A stretch of DNA of 64,000 nucleotides from Konateibacter massiliensis. Lineage in GTDB: Bacteria > Bacillota > Clostridia > Lachnospirales > Lachnospiraceae. The stretch lies in contig NZ_LT860098.1 in the NCBI RefSeq assembly GCF_900184995.1, positions 253,001 to 317,000 on the forward strand, read 5' to 3'. A program made the position numbers and the translations under genes. Below the pieces are notes generated by a model. That model was not told where the DNA came from. It saw nothing but the letters and a program-made list of their open reading frames with translations, and searched no databases. This document shows, in pieces, positions 25,140-34,630 of the stretch (position 1 is its first letter; the number at the start of each line of letters is the position of its first letter).

Positions 25140-26573
25140 TTAATATGCATTTTTATTGATGAACCCTTTAAATATCGTCAAAAACAATATTTTAAAATCA
25201 AAACCAAGGGTCCAATTTTCTATATAATAAAGGTCATATTCAATTCTCTTACGGATTGAAGTATTTCCTCTATATCCATTTATCTGTGCCCAGCCGGTGA
25301 TTCCCGGTCTGACCTGATGCTTTACCATATATCTCGGAATTTCTTCCCTGAATTTTTCCACGAAGAACGGACGCTCCGGTCTCGGTCCTACCAAGCTCAT
25401 ATCCCCGAACAGTACGTTGAAAAATTGCGGAAATTCATCAATGCTTGTCTTTCTGATAAATTTACCTACCTTCGTCACTCTCGGGTCGTTTGGTACGGTA
25501 AACTTTGTTTTTTCTTCGCTTGGAGCCTGAACCTCCATAGAGCGGAACTTGTACATTTTAAATGGCTTGTTATGAAGCCCCACACGCTCCTGACTGTAGA
25601 TAAGCGGTCCCGGTGACGTCATTTTTACCAATATTGCTATAAGAAGCATAATCGGTGAAGTTACCACAATCAAAAATAGGGAACCGGCTAAATCAATGAT
25701 TCTCTTTACAATCATGTTGAAGGTATTGGTAAGCGGAACATGCCTGATATTAATAACCGGCAGCCCCAGCAAATCCTCCGTATATGGACGATTTGGTATT
25801 ACCTGATTGTAATCCGGAATAAATTTCGTATGAACACCCGATTTCTCACATTGATTTACAATTTGCTCCAATTTGGCATATTCTAACAGGCTTAAAGTAA
25901 TGGCAATTTCATCCAGCTTATTTTCCGGCAGGATAATACCCAAATCCTCAATACAGCCGATTACCTTTACTCCTTTGTACTGGTTTCCGCGTTCTGCCGT
26001 ATCATCTAAAATACCACGTATCACATAACCCCACTGCGGATTTGCATTTACTCTGTCTATATATTCCTCCGCAGCACGGCTGTAGCCGACTAAAAGAACA
26101 TGACGCAGATTAAAGCCCTTTGTTCTGATGTTTCGCAGAAGGTATCTGACTGCATTTCGAAATACAGTTTCCGCTATAATATTAAACCCGCAAAAGATAA
26201 AAATCAAACCACGCGAGAAATCTTCTTCACGGATATAATATAGTATAACCATAAATCCGACAAGTCCCGCAAGATTCGCCTTTATTATATTGTAAAATTC
26301 TGTTTTTCTTCGCTGCATCCGCTTTGAAGTGTATAAATTGAATATAAAATACAGTATAATATAGCACGGCACCACAAAAACCATAGCAGAGAAATAAATC
26401 TCCGATGCCGGCACCGTATATCTGAAGAACCTATTTAGTATCGGGAATATCTCAGCAAGCACCGGTATAATTTTAAAACGAAAATACCATGAAAATGCAT
26501 AGCTTCCCGCAACAATAAATGCATCCAGCAACACATGCAGTCTGTTAAAATATTTCTGATTATCTTTTATCAA
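25140..26573 (-). CDS. initiating sugar transferase (WcaJ / undecaprenyl-phosphate glycosylphosphotransferase type)
   Basis: This 477-residue polyisoprenyl-phosphate hexose-1-phosphate transferase has four to five membrane segments up to about 135, a soluble Rossmann-like part (LRHVLLVGYSRAAEEYIDRV, about 150-260), another membrane hairpin near 285-310, and the conserved catalytic domain with SPGPLIYSQERVG, KMYKFRSM, SIDEFPQFFNVLFGDMSLVG and RPERP. It starts the lipid-linked repeat or primer on undecaprenyl phosphate. It is followed by the LCP gene at 17 bp. The 348-bp region upstream is filled by hairpin repeats; TTGACG at about 26641 is seen but without a convincing -10. Confidence 0.93.
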   Translation of the reverse strand: MIKDNQKYFNRLHVLLDAFIVAGSYAFSWYFRFKIIPVLAEIFPILNRFFRYTVPASEIYFSAMVFVVPCYIILYFIFNLYTSKRMQRRKTEFYNIIKANLAGLVGFMVILYYIREEDFSRGLIFIFCGFNIIAETVFRNAVRYLLRNIRTKGFNLRHVLLVGYSRAAEEYIDRVNANPQWGYVIRGILDDTAERGNQYKGVKVIGCIEDLGIILPENKLDEIAITLSLLEYAKLEQIVNQCEKSGVHTKFIPDYNQVIPNRPYTEDLLGLPVINIRHVPLTNTFNMIVKRIIDLAGSLFLIVVTSPIMLLIAILVKMTSPGPLIYSQERVGLHNKPFKMYKFRSMEVQAPSEEKTKFTVPNDPRVTKVGKFIRKTSIDEFPQFFNVLFGDMSLVGPRPERPFFVEKFREEIPRYMVKHQVRPGITGWAQINGYRGNTSIRKRIEYDLYYIENWTLGFDFKILFLTIFKGFINKNAY

Positions 26574-26710
26574 CTGTTTTCACCCATTCTACCCATTTTA
26601 TATATAGTAATACCATAAAACCTATCATACAGTATTCGTCAATTCTACGCAATATAATTTTCTTAACGATTATTTAATCTTTTCTTAACATGCATACCAT
26701 TCTGCCATGC

Positions 26711-26920
26711 AGAAAGATTTATGCACTTTGTGCGGGGAGCTTGCTCACAAAGCACAATGTGTATAAATCTTTCTATAGGGCGGAACGCCCGCATGAATAA
26801 TTTGGCAAAGCCAAATTATTCATGGCATGGCAAAACCATAACCAACCAATATGCACTTTACACCCGGTAGCTTGCTCACAGAGCGCAAAGCCAAATTATG
26901 AATGGCATGGCAAAACCATA
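26711..26920. repeat. cluster of hairpins and an 80-bp direct repeat
   Basis: Three consecutive hairpins are seen: 26711-26774 (AGAAAGATTTAT arms), 26778-26790 (GGGCG/CGCCC) and 26792-26824 (CATGAATAATTTGGC, perfect 15 bp, loop AAA). The end segment ATGGCATGGCAAAACCATAA recurs 80 bp on at 26902, preceded by a degenerate second copy (AGCTTGCTCACA, GCAAAGCCAAATTAT). This accounts for the 348-bp gap 26574-26921. Confidence 0.85.
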
Positions 26921-26921
26921 A

Positions 26922-27890
26922 CTAACTCACCAACCGCCTCAATACATTCACCCACAATTCCCACTGTATCACCACATAGTTTCCAAGGTTTGCTGCACAA
27001 AACGGTACCTTTTTCAGACCTCTTGCTTTTTTCATGCCCTCAAGCAGCCCGTTTACATAAGTTTTTCCAAAGCCTTTTCTTGCAAAAAATATAGTTTTTA
27101 TCAGAAAGCCTGCCAGCAAAAATGGTAAATTCAATACGATCTGAATCCACGGCATATTTTTATAAACTAAGTAAATGCTGTTCCTAGATGCTAGTTTTAC
27201 CTTAAATTCATTGTATCTGGAACCGCTTGATGCGCTTCCCGCATGATAAACAATAGCTTTTGAAGCGTAAGTATTTTGGTAGCCGTGAATTTTTGCACGA
27301 TAGCCGATATCAATATCTTCTAAGTAGGCAAAATGTGCCTCATCAAAATATCCGATTTTCTCGAATACCTCTCTTCTATAAATGGAGGCGCCGCCGCACG
27401 CTGCAAAAATCTTAGCATCTGCATCAAAAAGTTCTGCTGATTTTCCCTTTCCTCTGGTGTATGCCCAGCCAAGTGCACAGTAATAGTCACCCGTATCGTC
27501 AATCAGCTCTTTATCGTATAGCTGAAGCATCTTAGACGAGCAGGAAAAAATCTGCCCGGAACTCTCTACCGCTTTCACCAATTCCTCTATGAAACCTGCC
27601 TGCGCCACCGTATCATTGTTCAAAAGTATCACATATTCTGCATCGGAGGCCTTGATGCCTTCATTAACTGCCATACAAAAACCGTAGTTTTTATCAAGCT
27701 TTACAAGCCTAACCGATTCAAATTGCTCTGCGACCACCTCAAGACTTCCGTCCGTTGAGCCGTTGTCCACCACAATTGTTTCAAAATCCTGGAAGGTCTG
27801 TCTATCCAATGATTTCAGGCAGTTTGCAATAAACTTTATCCCATTAAAATTAGGTATAACAATGGATACCTGTTTTTTCTCTGTTTTCAT
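26922..27890 (-). CDS. GT2 glycosyltransferase (rhamnosyltransferase-like)
   Basis: This 322-residue single GT-A domain has KQVSIVIPNFNGIKFIANCL, the donor-site segment VDNGSTDGS, the metal site VILLNNDT (DxD equivalent), GGASIYRREVFEKIGYFDE and YLEDIDIGYRA. A C-terminal hydrophobic stretch (about 245-275) probably anchors it to the membrane. The sequence is closest to dTDP-rhamnosyl/galactofuranosyl transferases of the WbbL type. It is the last gene of the long unit that begins at rfbB; its ATG follows directly after the stop of the preceding GT gene. Donor sugar is inferred from the rhamnose genes in the locus. Confidence 0.88.
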   Translation of the reverse strand: MKTEKKQVSIVIPNFNGIKFIANCLKSLDRQTFQDFETIVVDNGSTDGSLEVVAEQFESVRLVKLDKNYGFCMAVNEGIKASDAEYVILLNNDTVAQAGFIEELVKAVESSGQIFSCSSKMLQLYDKELIDDTGDYYCALGWAYTRGKGKSAELFDADAKIFAACGGASIYRREVFEKIGYFDEAHFAYLEDIDIGYRAKIHGYQNTYASKAIVYHAGSASSGSRYNEFKVKLASRNSIYLVYKNMPWIQIVLNLPFLLAGFLIKTIFFARKGFGKTYVNGLLEGMKKARGLKKVPFCAANLGNYVVIQWELWVNVLRRLVS

Positions 27891-29531
27891 TTAGCTTTCC
27901 CTCAACTCAAATTCAGCATATGGGTCAAATACAATTTTAAAGCCCGCCTTTTTTGTTCTCAGGCAAAAGTCAATGGAGACAAAGCCCTTTTCCAAAGCCC
28001 TGTTAAAGCCGCCGTTGTCAAAATACAGGCTCTTTTTTACCATAAGACAGAGGCTTGACACTGCATCGGTCTGCTGCTGGATAATTGCTTTGCAAAAATA
28101 CCCCTGATTCCACCTTGCAAGCTTGGTAAACATCTGCGTCTCCTGCACAATCTCACCATCCGCGAATCCTTCATTTGTCACAGCATTTTTTCCCGCCCAC
28201 AAAAGCTTTTTTGTCTCATTTTTTTCATTTATCATCGTGCAGGCGCGATAAATCTCGCCGCCCTTATATATTTTTCCGCCCACGATACCCACTTCTCTTC
28301 TCGCACAATGGGAGGTTAATTCCATAAGCCAGTCCTTATCCAGCGGAACCAAGTCTGCATTGTAAAACAGAATGTATTCTCCCTTTGCCCGAAAAAGCTG
28401 TGCTTCCTTTATAATCTCATAATTCGTATAGCTTGTATTGTTTGATATGATTTTCACGGCTTTTTGATAATTACCCGGTTTGTTCATATCACGCACCACG
28501 ATAGACACCAGCGGGTCTTCCTGCATTTCGTACTTCACCCTGTAATAGCCGAGATTTGTGGCATTGGTGACCTTGGCATCCATGTGAAGCCTTAATAAAT
28601 GCTCCTCAATTGCCCTCTTTCCCGCATCGTAGGCGTACATCTTACTTGACGGGTTGTCCGCAACCGAATTGGAATGTACCCTCCAGTGATATAAAATCTT
28701 TGGAATATGCCGAATTGTATTGGACAATTCCAGACACCGGAATATAAAATCGTAATCCTGCGAGCCGTCAAATTCTGGTCGAAAACCTCCTACACGATCG
28801 GCAATCTCTTTTTTTACCACGAAAAAGTGGCAGATGTAGTTGTTGCTTCGAAGAAGATCCAAGTCAAAATCCGGCTTAAAGTGAGGCTCAAAAAAGCGTT
28901 CTCCGTTTGTAGTCGTCTTATCCTCATCGGTATAAACCGCATCCGGCTTTTCCCGATTGATCATCTTTACCACTTCAAACACAGCGTTTGGCGCCAGAAA
29001 ATCATCGTGATCCAAAAGTCCGATGTAATGCCCCATCGCCATCTTAAGCGCCTCATTTGTATTTCCTGAAATCCCAAGATTCTCTTCCAGCTTCTTATAT
29101 TTTACTCTGCCGTCGTTCCTTGCATAGAATGAGACGATTTCCTCCGTCTCTGTATCATCACTTCCGCTGCCGTCCGCGATGCAAAGCTCCACATATTTGT
29201 AAGTCTGCTTCAGAACGGATTCTATCATTTCCCGTAAAAAGTTCTCCGGCGTCTTATAAATCGGCACAATAATGCTGACAACCGGATTGTAGGCAAAGCT
29301 CACCCGCCTTTGTTCCTCCAGTCTTCTCTCATCCGGCTCGTGCTGCGCTTTATATGCCTCATAGTCAATACTCTCTCTTTGAAGCTGCCCTACCAGCTTA
29401 GCGCCAAACTGTTTCATTCCGTATTGGGAGAGATAGCTGACACCCTTTTTTACGTTGTCAGTCGTAAGTTTTTGACCCAGTATCTCAAATACATTTTTGT
29501 TTTCTGGCTTCTTTTCCATATTTTCCTTCAA
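27891..29531 (-). CDS. GT2 glycosyltransferase with a second, reduced GT domain
   Basis: This 546-residue protein has a first GT-A domain of about 80-330 (VVSIIVPIYKTPENFLREMI; GLLDHDDFLAPNAVF; YTDEDKT), well conserved and similar to the first domain of the next gene upstream. A second region (about 355-546) keeps the outline of a GT-A fold (PLVSIVVRDMNKPGNYQKAV; ILFYNADLVPLDKDWL; SSLCLMVKKSLYFDNGGF) but lost the usual DGSxD segment and ends early at ELRES. It is paralogous to 29535-31535, so this pair arose by duplication. It adds one or two sugars to the polymer in the cytoplasm. Confidence 0.87.
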   Translation of the reverse strand: MKENMEKKPENKNVFEILGQKLTTDNVKKGVSYLSQYGMKQFGAKLVGQLQRESIDYEAYKAQHEPDERRLEEQRRVSFAYNPVVSIIVPIYKTPENFLREMIESVLKQTYKYVELCIADGSGSDDTETEEIVSFYARNDGRVKYKKLEENLGISGNTNEALKMAMGHYIGLLDHDDFLAPNAVFEVVKMINREKPDAVYTDEDKTTTNGERFFEPHFKPDFDLDLLRSNNYICHFFVVKKEIADRVGGFRPEFDGSQDYDFIFRCLELSNTIRHIPKILYHWRVHSNSVADNPSSKMYAYDAGKRAIEEHLLRLHMDAKVTNATNLGYYRVKYEMQEDPLVSIVVRDMNKPGNYQKAVKIISNNTSYTNYEIIKEAQLFRAKGEYILFYNADLVPLDKDWLMELTSHCARREVGIVGGKIYKGGEIYRACTMINEKNETKKLLWAGKNAVTNEGFADGEIVQETQMFTKLARWNQGYFCKAIIQQQTDAVSSLCLMVKKSLYFDNGGFNRALEKGFVSIDFCLRTKKAGFKIVFDPYAEFELRES

Positions 29532-29534
29532 CCC

Positions 29535-31535
29535 TTATCCTCTTTGAGGCGGTAAAACCTTATATTCTGCACTGTCCAATGAGAAATTTATATTATAGTA
29601 AGGATCTCCTGCATCTAACAGCACCTTCCATCTGTCTCTGAATCTGGCTACCTCTTCCTCGTAGCGCTTTGCCTTCTCTTCCTTGTCATCCAAGCCTCTT
29701 GATTTTGATTCATAGTGATAAAGCTCCGCAAAAGGTGTAAATATATTAAGCAGTCCAAGCTCTCTAAGGCGCAGACAGAAATCCACGTCGTTAAGCGCTA
29801 CCGCAAAGCTTTCATCTAAGCCGTTAAGCTGGTCAAATAAGCTTTTTTTCACCATAAGGCAGGCACCCGTCACAGCAGACATATCCTGCGCATAGTATAA
29901 TTTTCCCATATAGCCTAAATTTGCTTTCGGAAGTCTGTAATGGGTATGTCCGGCACTTCTGTGTGCCCCCAGACCGATTACAATACCGGCATGCTGTATG
30001 GTATCGTCTCCGTAATAGAGCTTCGCCCCTACGGCACCTACGTCATCACGCTGGGCATACATCAAAAGCTCTTCTATCCAATTATCGGTGATAACCTCAA
30101 TGTCATTGTTCAACAGAATGATATATTCACCCTGCGCATGGGAGGCTCCCAGATTATTAATCGCAGAATAATTGAATTCTCCCTCGTAAGTTACAACCTT
30201 GATGTTTCGTATCTGATTCAAGGTCTCATAATATTCAAACAGTTTTTCATCTGTGCTGTTGTTCTCCACAATAATAATTTCATAATTGTCATAGGTGGAT
30301 TTATAATTGATAGACTCAATACATTTTGCAAGGTCGCTCAAATGGTCCTTATTTGCAATGATAATAGATACCAGTGGTTTATCCTTGATATCATAATTGA
30401 TTTTAAAAATAGTCGGAAATGCCTTTGTACTCTCCGCACTTCCCTTAAGCCCACATACTCGCAAATGCTCCTCAACAGCTCTCTTTGCCGCATCAATAGC
30501 ATATACCTTTGCATTGATATCCGATGCCACAGAGTTTTTGTGGGAACGCCAGTAATACAGTATTTTGGGAATATGACACACATTGCTTGCCGCCGTTGTC
30601 AGTCTTAAAATCATATCGTGGTCCTGACTTCCGTCAAATTCACTCCGAAACAGCCCTGTTTTTTCCAGTAGCTTTGCATCAAACGTGGAAAAATGGCAGA
30701 TATAGTTGTTTGCTCGCAGTGTGTCGATTGCGAAATCAGATTTAAAGTGCATGGTACTCATATTATTAATCGAGTTTCCGTGGAAAGTCGCCTCGTCCGT
30801 ATAGACATAGTCTGCTCCTTTTTCACAGATAACCTTCATATTTTCATATAAAACGCTTGGATGGAGCACATCATCATGGTCAAACAATGCAATATACTCG
30901 CCGCTTGCCATGCCAAAGCAGACATTCGTATTTCCTGATATACCTAGATTCTTTTCAATCTTTTTATAGAGGATTCTCTTGTCCTTTTTGTTGTACTCAT
31001 GACAGATTTCCGCCACATATTTGTGTTTGTCATCACTTCCGTCCGCCAGACAAAGCTCCCAATTTTGGTAGGTCTGGTTTACAACGGAATCAATCATCTC
31101 ATGGAGATATTTTTTCGGTGTATTGTAGAGCGGAACGAGGATACTGAATTTGATATCTCTTTCAAACTTTGTCTCTCTCTGCTCCTTCGCTTCCTGCTCG
31201 GTCGGAAAGCTCGCTGTTCCGAACAGCTCATAGACCTGTCTCTCCGCCATTTTCTGCTTCATTTTGCGCAGCACGCCCTTTAAGCTTCCGCAGCGTCTGA
31301 TTCTATCCCTTGTCCGAATGATAAAATGGACAACAACTCTTGCCGGCTTGGAAAGCTTCCAGATAAAGGTTCCCTTGATGTTTTTCAGCTTTCCTTCCAA
31401 AAACTCAATTTCTTCCTGTGCCTTCTCAAGCTTTACGGTCAGCTCATAGTTTTGCTTTTTTTCCTTGTAATACAAGTCCTTATAATAATCCGCCTCAGTA
31501 TGCGTACAATTTTCATCGATATTTTTTTCTTCCAT
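29535..31535 (-). CDS. two-domain GT2 glycosyltransferase
   Basis: This 666-residue protein has an N-terminal coiled coil (about 20-55), an amphipathic segment (about 60-110), a first GT-A domain (about 130-340; FSILVPLYNTPKKYLHEMID, ALFDHDDVLHPSVL) and a second GT-A domain (about 395-620; PLVSIIIANKDHLSDLAKCI, IVENNSTDEK, YIILLNNDIEVI, VALNDVDFCLRL). This double arrangement is typical of rhamnan or O-antigen polymerising transferases that add two different linkages. It sits in a run of GT genes with gaps of 3 to 23 bp. The acidic C-terminus (DDKEEKAKRYEEE) is probably helical. Confidence 0.9.
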   Translation of the reverse strand: MEEKNIDENCTHTEADYYKDLYYKEKKQNYELTVKLEKAQEEIEFLEGKLKNIKGTFIWKLSKPARVVVHFIIRTRDRIRRCGSLKGVLRKMKQKMAERQVYELFGTASFPTEQEAKEQRETKFERDIKFSILVPLYNTPKKYLHEMIDSVVNQTYQNWELCLADGSDDKHKYVAEICHEYNKKDKRILYKKIEKNLGISGNTNVCFGMASGEYIALFDHDDVLHPSVLYENMKVICEKGADYVYTDEATFHGNSINNMSTMHFKSDFAIDTLRANNYICHFSTFDAKLLEKTGLFRSEFDGSQDHDMILRLTTAASNVCHIPKILYYWRSHKNSVASDINAKVYAIDAAKRAVEEHLRVCGLKGSAESTKAFPTIFKINYDIKDKPLVSIIIANKDHLSDLAKCIESINYKSTYDNYEIIIVENNSTDEKLFEYYETLNQIRNIKVVTYEGEFNYSAINNLGASHAQGEYIILLNNDIEVITDNWIEELLMYAQRDDVGAVGAKLYYGDDTIQHAGIVIGLGAHRSAGHTHYRLPKANLGYMGKLYYAQDMSAVTGACLMVKKSLFDQLNGLDESFAVALNDVDFCLRLRELGLLNIFTPFAELYHYESKSRGLDDKEEKAKRYEEEVARFRDRWKVLLDAGDPYYNINFSLDSAEYKVLPPQRG

Positions 31536-31558
31536 GTCAAAAGCCTTTCATTCCACTT

Positions 31559-33166
31559 TTATTTTACAGGTTTCTGCGGTTTTGCCGCAAGTCTCCTGTC
31601 AATGACGTACAACACTAACATTCCAATCCAAACCGCTCCAATCAGGTAAATAGAGTAATAGTACATAAACAGTCTAGACGGTGCTGTCAGGAATATTAAT
31701 GGTATTTTAGCACAAATACTGCCACAAATAAAGAAGTATCCCCATTTTCGCTGAAATAACAGCACGATACAAGTCACAAGCAGTGCCAGACCTCCCGGCA
31801 GAAAGCTGTATACGACATTGTGCACCGCCACATTGTCCGTAAACTCCAGCAGCTTCACAAAGCTCGCGCGAAGCGGAGGTTCCTTATAACCATAGTTTTC
31901 CCGAAAGCTGATATAGCCGGCGTTGGCATCCGCGGAAAACATATTTTCTGTATCGTTTAGTACTCCGGTTGAGCCAAAAAAGGTCTCAAACCTCTCCTGT
32001 AAGAATACAGCAGGATATTTTAAAATCAGTTTGTAATAAGTGCTTTTCATTTCGGCAAAATCTTCGGTACTGTAATCGCGTTTTAAGCCAAGCTCTGCGT
32101 CTTTCCAATACATGGAAATTCCCGTCTCGCCTGCCTCATAGCCGCTTATCAGCACATCCGTATTAAGCACCTTATCGACTGTATTCACCGCTTCCATATC
32201 GCCGTTTTGATATGCCTCATAAACCAAAGGCGTAAGCGGAAGCACAACACTTGTCAGCTCATATTCCTGCCCCGAATCAATCTGGTTTCCCACAAGCTGA
32301 ACGCTCATCAGCGCTCCGCCAATCAAGAAGGTAGCCAGTGTAAACCAAAGTTTTGCCTTTCTCTTTGTCTCCTTGTAAAACAGGATAGCAAAGGTCACAG
32401 GTGCCAGCACCAGATAGTATACTGACTCGGTTCTCCAGCATATCAGGATGCCTGCAAGAGCCGCTAACAGCCATATTTTCCTGCCTGTTATTTCCTTCTT
32501 CGCAAGCTTCATATCAAGCAGCTCAAAGGCGAATAGCAGCTCCAAAAACGCATAAATCGACATGCGGATTGGATAAAAGTTTGAATCAATAACAGGAAAA
32601 AGCAGAAACGGCACATACATCATGTAAATAAGCCCTTTCTTCTCTATTCTCATGCTTAATCGATTTATCACATAACCAACAATCAGGGAAATCACACCTA
32701 TTTGCACAAACAAAACTCCCGCCGGATTCGGCACAAGCATCAGGGCAAAAATGTAAAATACGGAGGTCAGATATCCCTGCCAGAAATGTGGAAGAATGTT
32801 CGCTGCATTTCGCAGAATTCCGAACTCATCAAGCCTCCAAAGCCCTGGAAAAAGCAGTACAAAAAACAGAAGCATCACACAAAAATATATCCCTGTATAT
32901 TTCCAGTATCCCCGAAGTTCTCTGTCACCCGCTCTCACCTTGGCAGCATGGTACCAGATTAGCTGCCACAGTACCAAAAGCAACACCAGAAACGCCAACT
33001 TTGCTCCCCACGCAAGTCCAGCTTTTGCAAGCGCTACCGTATTTGAAAAATCAAACAACTGATAAGTAAATACAAAACGGTCCGTGGCAAAACTTATCAT
33101 CCAGTGAAGCACCGCAATGAGAAGGGCTGTCTTATTTAGTTTTTTCCTGTTATTCCAAACATTCAT
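31559..33166 (-). CDS. polytopic membrane protein, probable GT-C-like glycosyltransferase
   Basis: This 535-residue protein has about eleven to twelve hydrophobic segments. An Asp in the first large outer loop (FPGLWRLDEFGILRNAANIL, about 105-124) sits where GT-C enzymes carry the catalytic acid, and a soluble stretch lies between about 285 and 405. It looks like the DUF6020/ArnT-like membrane glycosyltransferases. With the Dpm1-like GT2 (40306) and GtrA (42152) it could complete a three-part system adding sugars outside the membrane from a polyprenyl-phosphate donor. Family assignment is moderate; function is inferred. Confidence 0.7.
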   Translation of the reverse strand: MNVWNNRKKLNKTALLIAVLHWMISFATDRFVFTYQLFDFSNTVALAKAGLAWGAKLAFLVLLLVLWQLIWYHAAKVRAGDRELRGYWKYTGIYFCVMLLFFVLLFPGLWRLDEFGILRNAANILPHFWQGYLTSVFYIFALMLVPNPAGVLFVQIGVISLIVGYVINRLSMRIEKKGLIYMMYVPFLLFPVIDSNFYPIRMSIYAFLELLFAFELLDMKLAKKEITGRKIWLLAALAGILICWRTESVYYLVLAPVTFAILFYKETKRKAKLWFTLATFLIGGALMSVQLVGNQIDSGQEYELTSVVLPLTPLVYEAYQNGDMEAVNTVDKVLNTDVLISGYEAGETGISMYWKDAELGLKRDYSTEDFAEMKSTYYKLILKYPAVFLQERFETFFGSTGVLNDTENMFSADANAGYISFRENYGYKEPPLRASFVKLLEFTDNVAVHNVVYSFLPGGLALLVTCIVLLFQRKWGYFFICGSICAKIPLIFLTAPSRLFMYYYSIYLIGAVWIGMLVLYVIDRRLAAKPQKPVK

Positions 33167-33204
33167 TGTATTATCCCTTATACTTGTTACAATTTTTCCA
33201 TATA

Positions 33205-33930
33205 TTAAGCTGTATACTCATCAATAAATACTTGCAGCTCCTCCGGTGTTCCGAGCACATGTACCTTATTATAATCCACGATGGAAATCCGAACGTCTCC
33301 ACCCTTTGAAATCAGGTAGTTGTAGAGGGGCGCCACATATTTTTCTCCCTTTTCAAGTTTCTCCTCGGAGGAATAGTATTCGCGATACAGCTCCTCATAA
33401 AGTCCGCAGCTCTTAAAGTAGTAAGCTCCAAGTGTGCAGTTGTCTGAAATTCTGACCTTCTCCCGCACCTCCTCGGCACTGCCGTCTGCATTCAGCTTCA
33501 CAAAGCTCCAATGATCTCCAGGCGCGTGAAAACAAGGGATAAAGCCATCCCCTGCAATCTGGGAGGCATGCATCTCGTCCGCCTCCACATAGGTATCTAT
33601 GTTGTAAATCATAAGCTCCGACTGCTTATCCCAAAACTCACTTGCAAGCATCGCCGTTGTAGCCTGTCCGTCTGTCAGATAATCAATCTCAATTATCGTC
33701 ACATTTTCAAAATTCATTTCCTTGCATTTCGCTTCGATAAAATCTCTTGATCCATCTTCTTTTCTCACAATAAAAACATAGCTGTTTCCCTTTTGATAAA
33801 ATCCGGATAGGCTCTCCATCGACCACTCAAACAATGTTTTTCCATGTGCCTCAATCATGTATTTTGGCACGGTATAGCCTGCCTTTTTAAATCTGGAGCC
33901 AAGTCCTGCCATCGTAATTACAATTGTCAT
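33205..33930 (-). CDS. nucleotidyltransferase (sugar- or choline-phosphate nucleotidylyltransferase-like)
   Basis: This 241-residue single GT-A-like domain has the NTP-binding loop ITMAGLGSRFKKAGYTVPKY, a Lys in the PKYMIEA motif, and the metal Asp in MIYNIDTYVE. The open frame begins four codons earlier, but GGAGGG ends 5 bases before the ATG at 33930, which is therefore chosen. Proteins of this type activate a phosphorylated small molecule to an NDP or CDP derivative. A HAD phosphatase-like and an APH kinase-like gene lie nearby in the same operon, which would suit a kinase / nucleotidyltransferase pathway for a non-sugar substituent. Substrate unknown. It follows the DUF4956 gene by 13 bp. 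Confidence 0.83.
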   Translation of the reverse strand: MTIVITMAGLGSRFKKAGYTVPKYMIEAHGKTLFEWSMESLSGFYQKGNSYVFIVRKEDGSRDFIEAKCKEMNFENVTIIEIDYLTDGQATTAMLASEFWDKQSELMIYNIDTYVEADEMHASQIAGDGFIPCFHAPGDHWSFVKLNADGSAEEVREKVRISDNCTLGAYYFKSCGLYEELYREYYSSEEKLEKGEKYVAPLYNYLISKGGDVRISIVDYNKVHVLGTPEELQVFIDEYTA

Positions 33931-33943
33931 AAAACCCTCCATC

Positions 33944-34618
33944 TTAAAATGTTACTTCCCCATCATGGGATAAAAGAGATACTGAGGAAACCTTGGAAAG
34001 ATTAGAAATCTCCGCCGCAAGCTTTGCTTCCTCTTTCGTTCTGATTTCAATAATCATATCCAGATTGTCTCCTGAAATATTTCTGGATTTTACTTTACAA
34101 ATCTTTGTGTACTGCTTTACCGTGTCAAGAATCTCTTCTTCCTTTTTCTTATCCTCGCAGTTTACAACCAAAATCATGGAAGCCTTTGCAACCGGGATTA
34201 AATCAAGTCCAAGAAGTGCAATTGTCACCAAAATGCTTGTGAGAAGCGCTACCTCAAATAATCCTGCTCCGCATATGATTCCCACACTGATAGACCAAAA
34301 CAAGAAAATCAAATCAAGCGGGTCCTTGACCGCAGTTCGAAATCTTACGATAGACAACGCACCTACCATACCAAGTGAAATGACAAGGCTTGACTGCATC
34401 GCTAAAATAATTCCTGCCGTGATAACCGCAATCGTCGCAATCGCAATATTAAATGTCTTGGAATAAAACGTCTTTCTCGTCACAAGACGGTACATCGCAA
34501 AAACATAAAGTGCTAATACACATGTCACAAGCATGGTTGCTGCAATTTTGGATGTGCTGATATCGGAGCTTGCAAAGCCTTCTAAAAATGATTTTTTAAA
34601 TATGTCCTGAAAATTCAT
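33944..34618 (-). CDS. DUF4956 membrane protein
   Basis: This 224-residue protein has four membrane segments between about 25 and 145 (ATMLVTCVLALYVFAMYRLV; IAIATIAVITAGIILAM; LVISLGMVGALSIVRFRTAV; GIICGAGLFEVALLTSILVT), then a soluble C-terminal domain of about 75 residues with an ACT-like strand pattern. The strongly conserved loop SIVRFRTAVKDPLDLIFLFW is typical of DUF4956. Members often sit next to a VTC-domain gene and a CotH gene, exactly as here (VTC gene 12 bp upstream, CotH beyond it). No biochemical function is established; a polyphosphate- or phosphate-related membrane channel or scaffold is a guess. Confidence 0.87.
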   Translation of the reverse strand: MNFQDIFKKSFLEGFASSDISTSKIAATMLVTCVLALYVFAMYRLVTRKTFYSKTFNIAIATIAVITAGIILAMQSSLVISLGMVGALSIVRFRTAVKDPLDLIFLFWSISVGIICGAGLFEVALLTSILVTIALLGLDLIPVAKASMILVVNCEDKKKEEEILDTVKQYTKICKVKSRNISGDNLDMIIEIRTKEEAKLAAEISNLSKVSSVSLLSHDGEVTF

Positions 34619-34630
34619 AGTTCCCTCCTG

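Noticed and set aside
29940-30608. 222-codon open frame on the plus strand
   Set aside because: Antisense to the two-domain GT2 gene, with Cys/Ile-rich sequence without family features.
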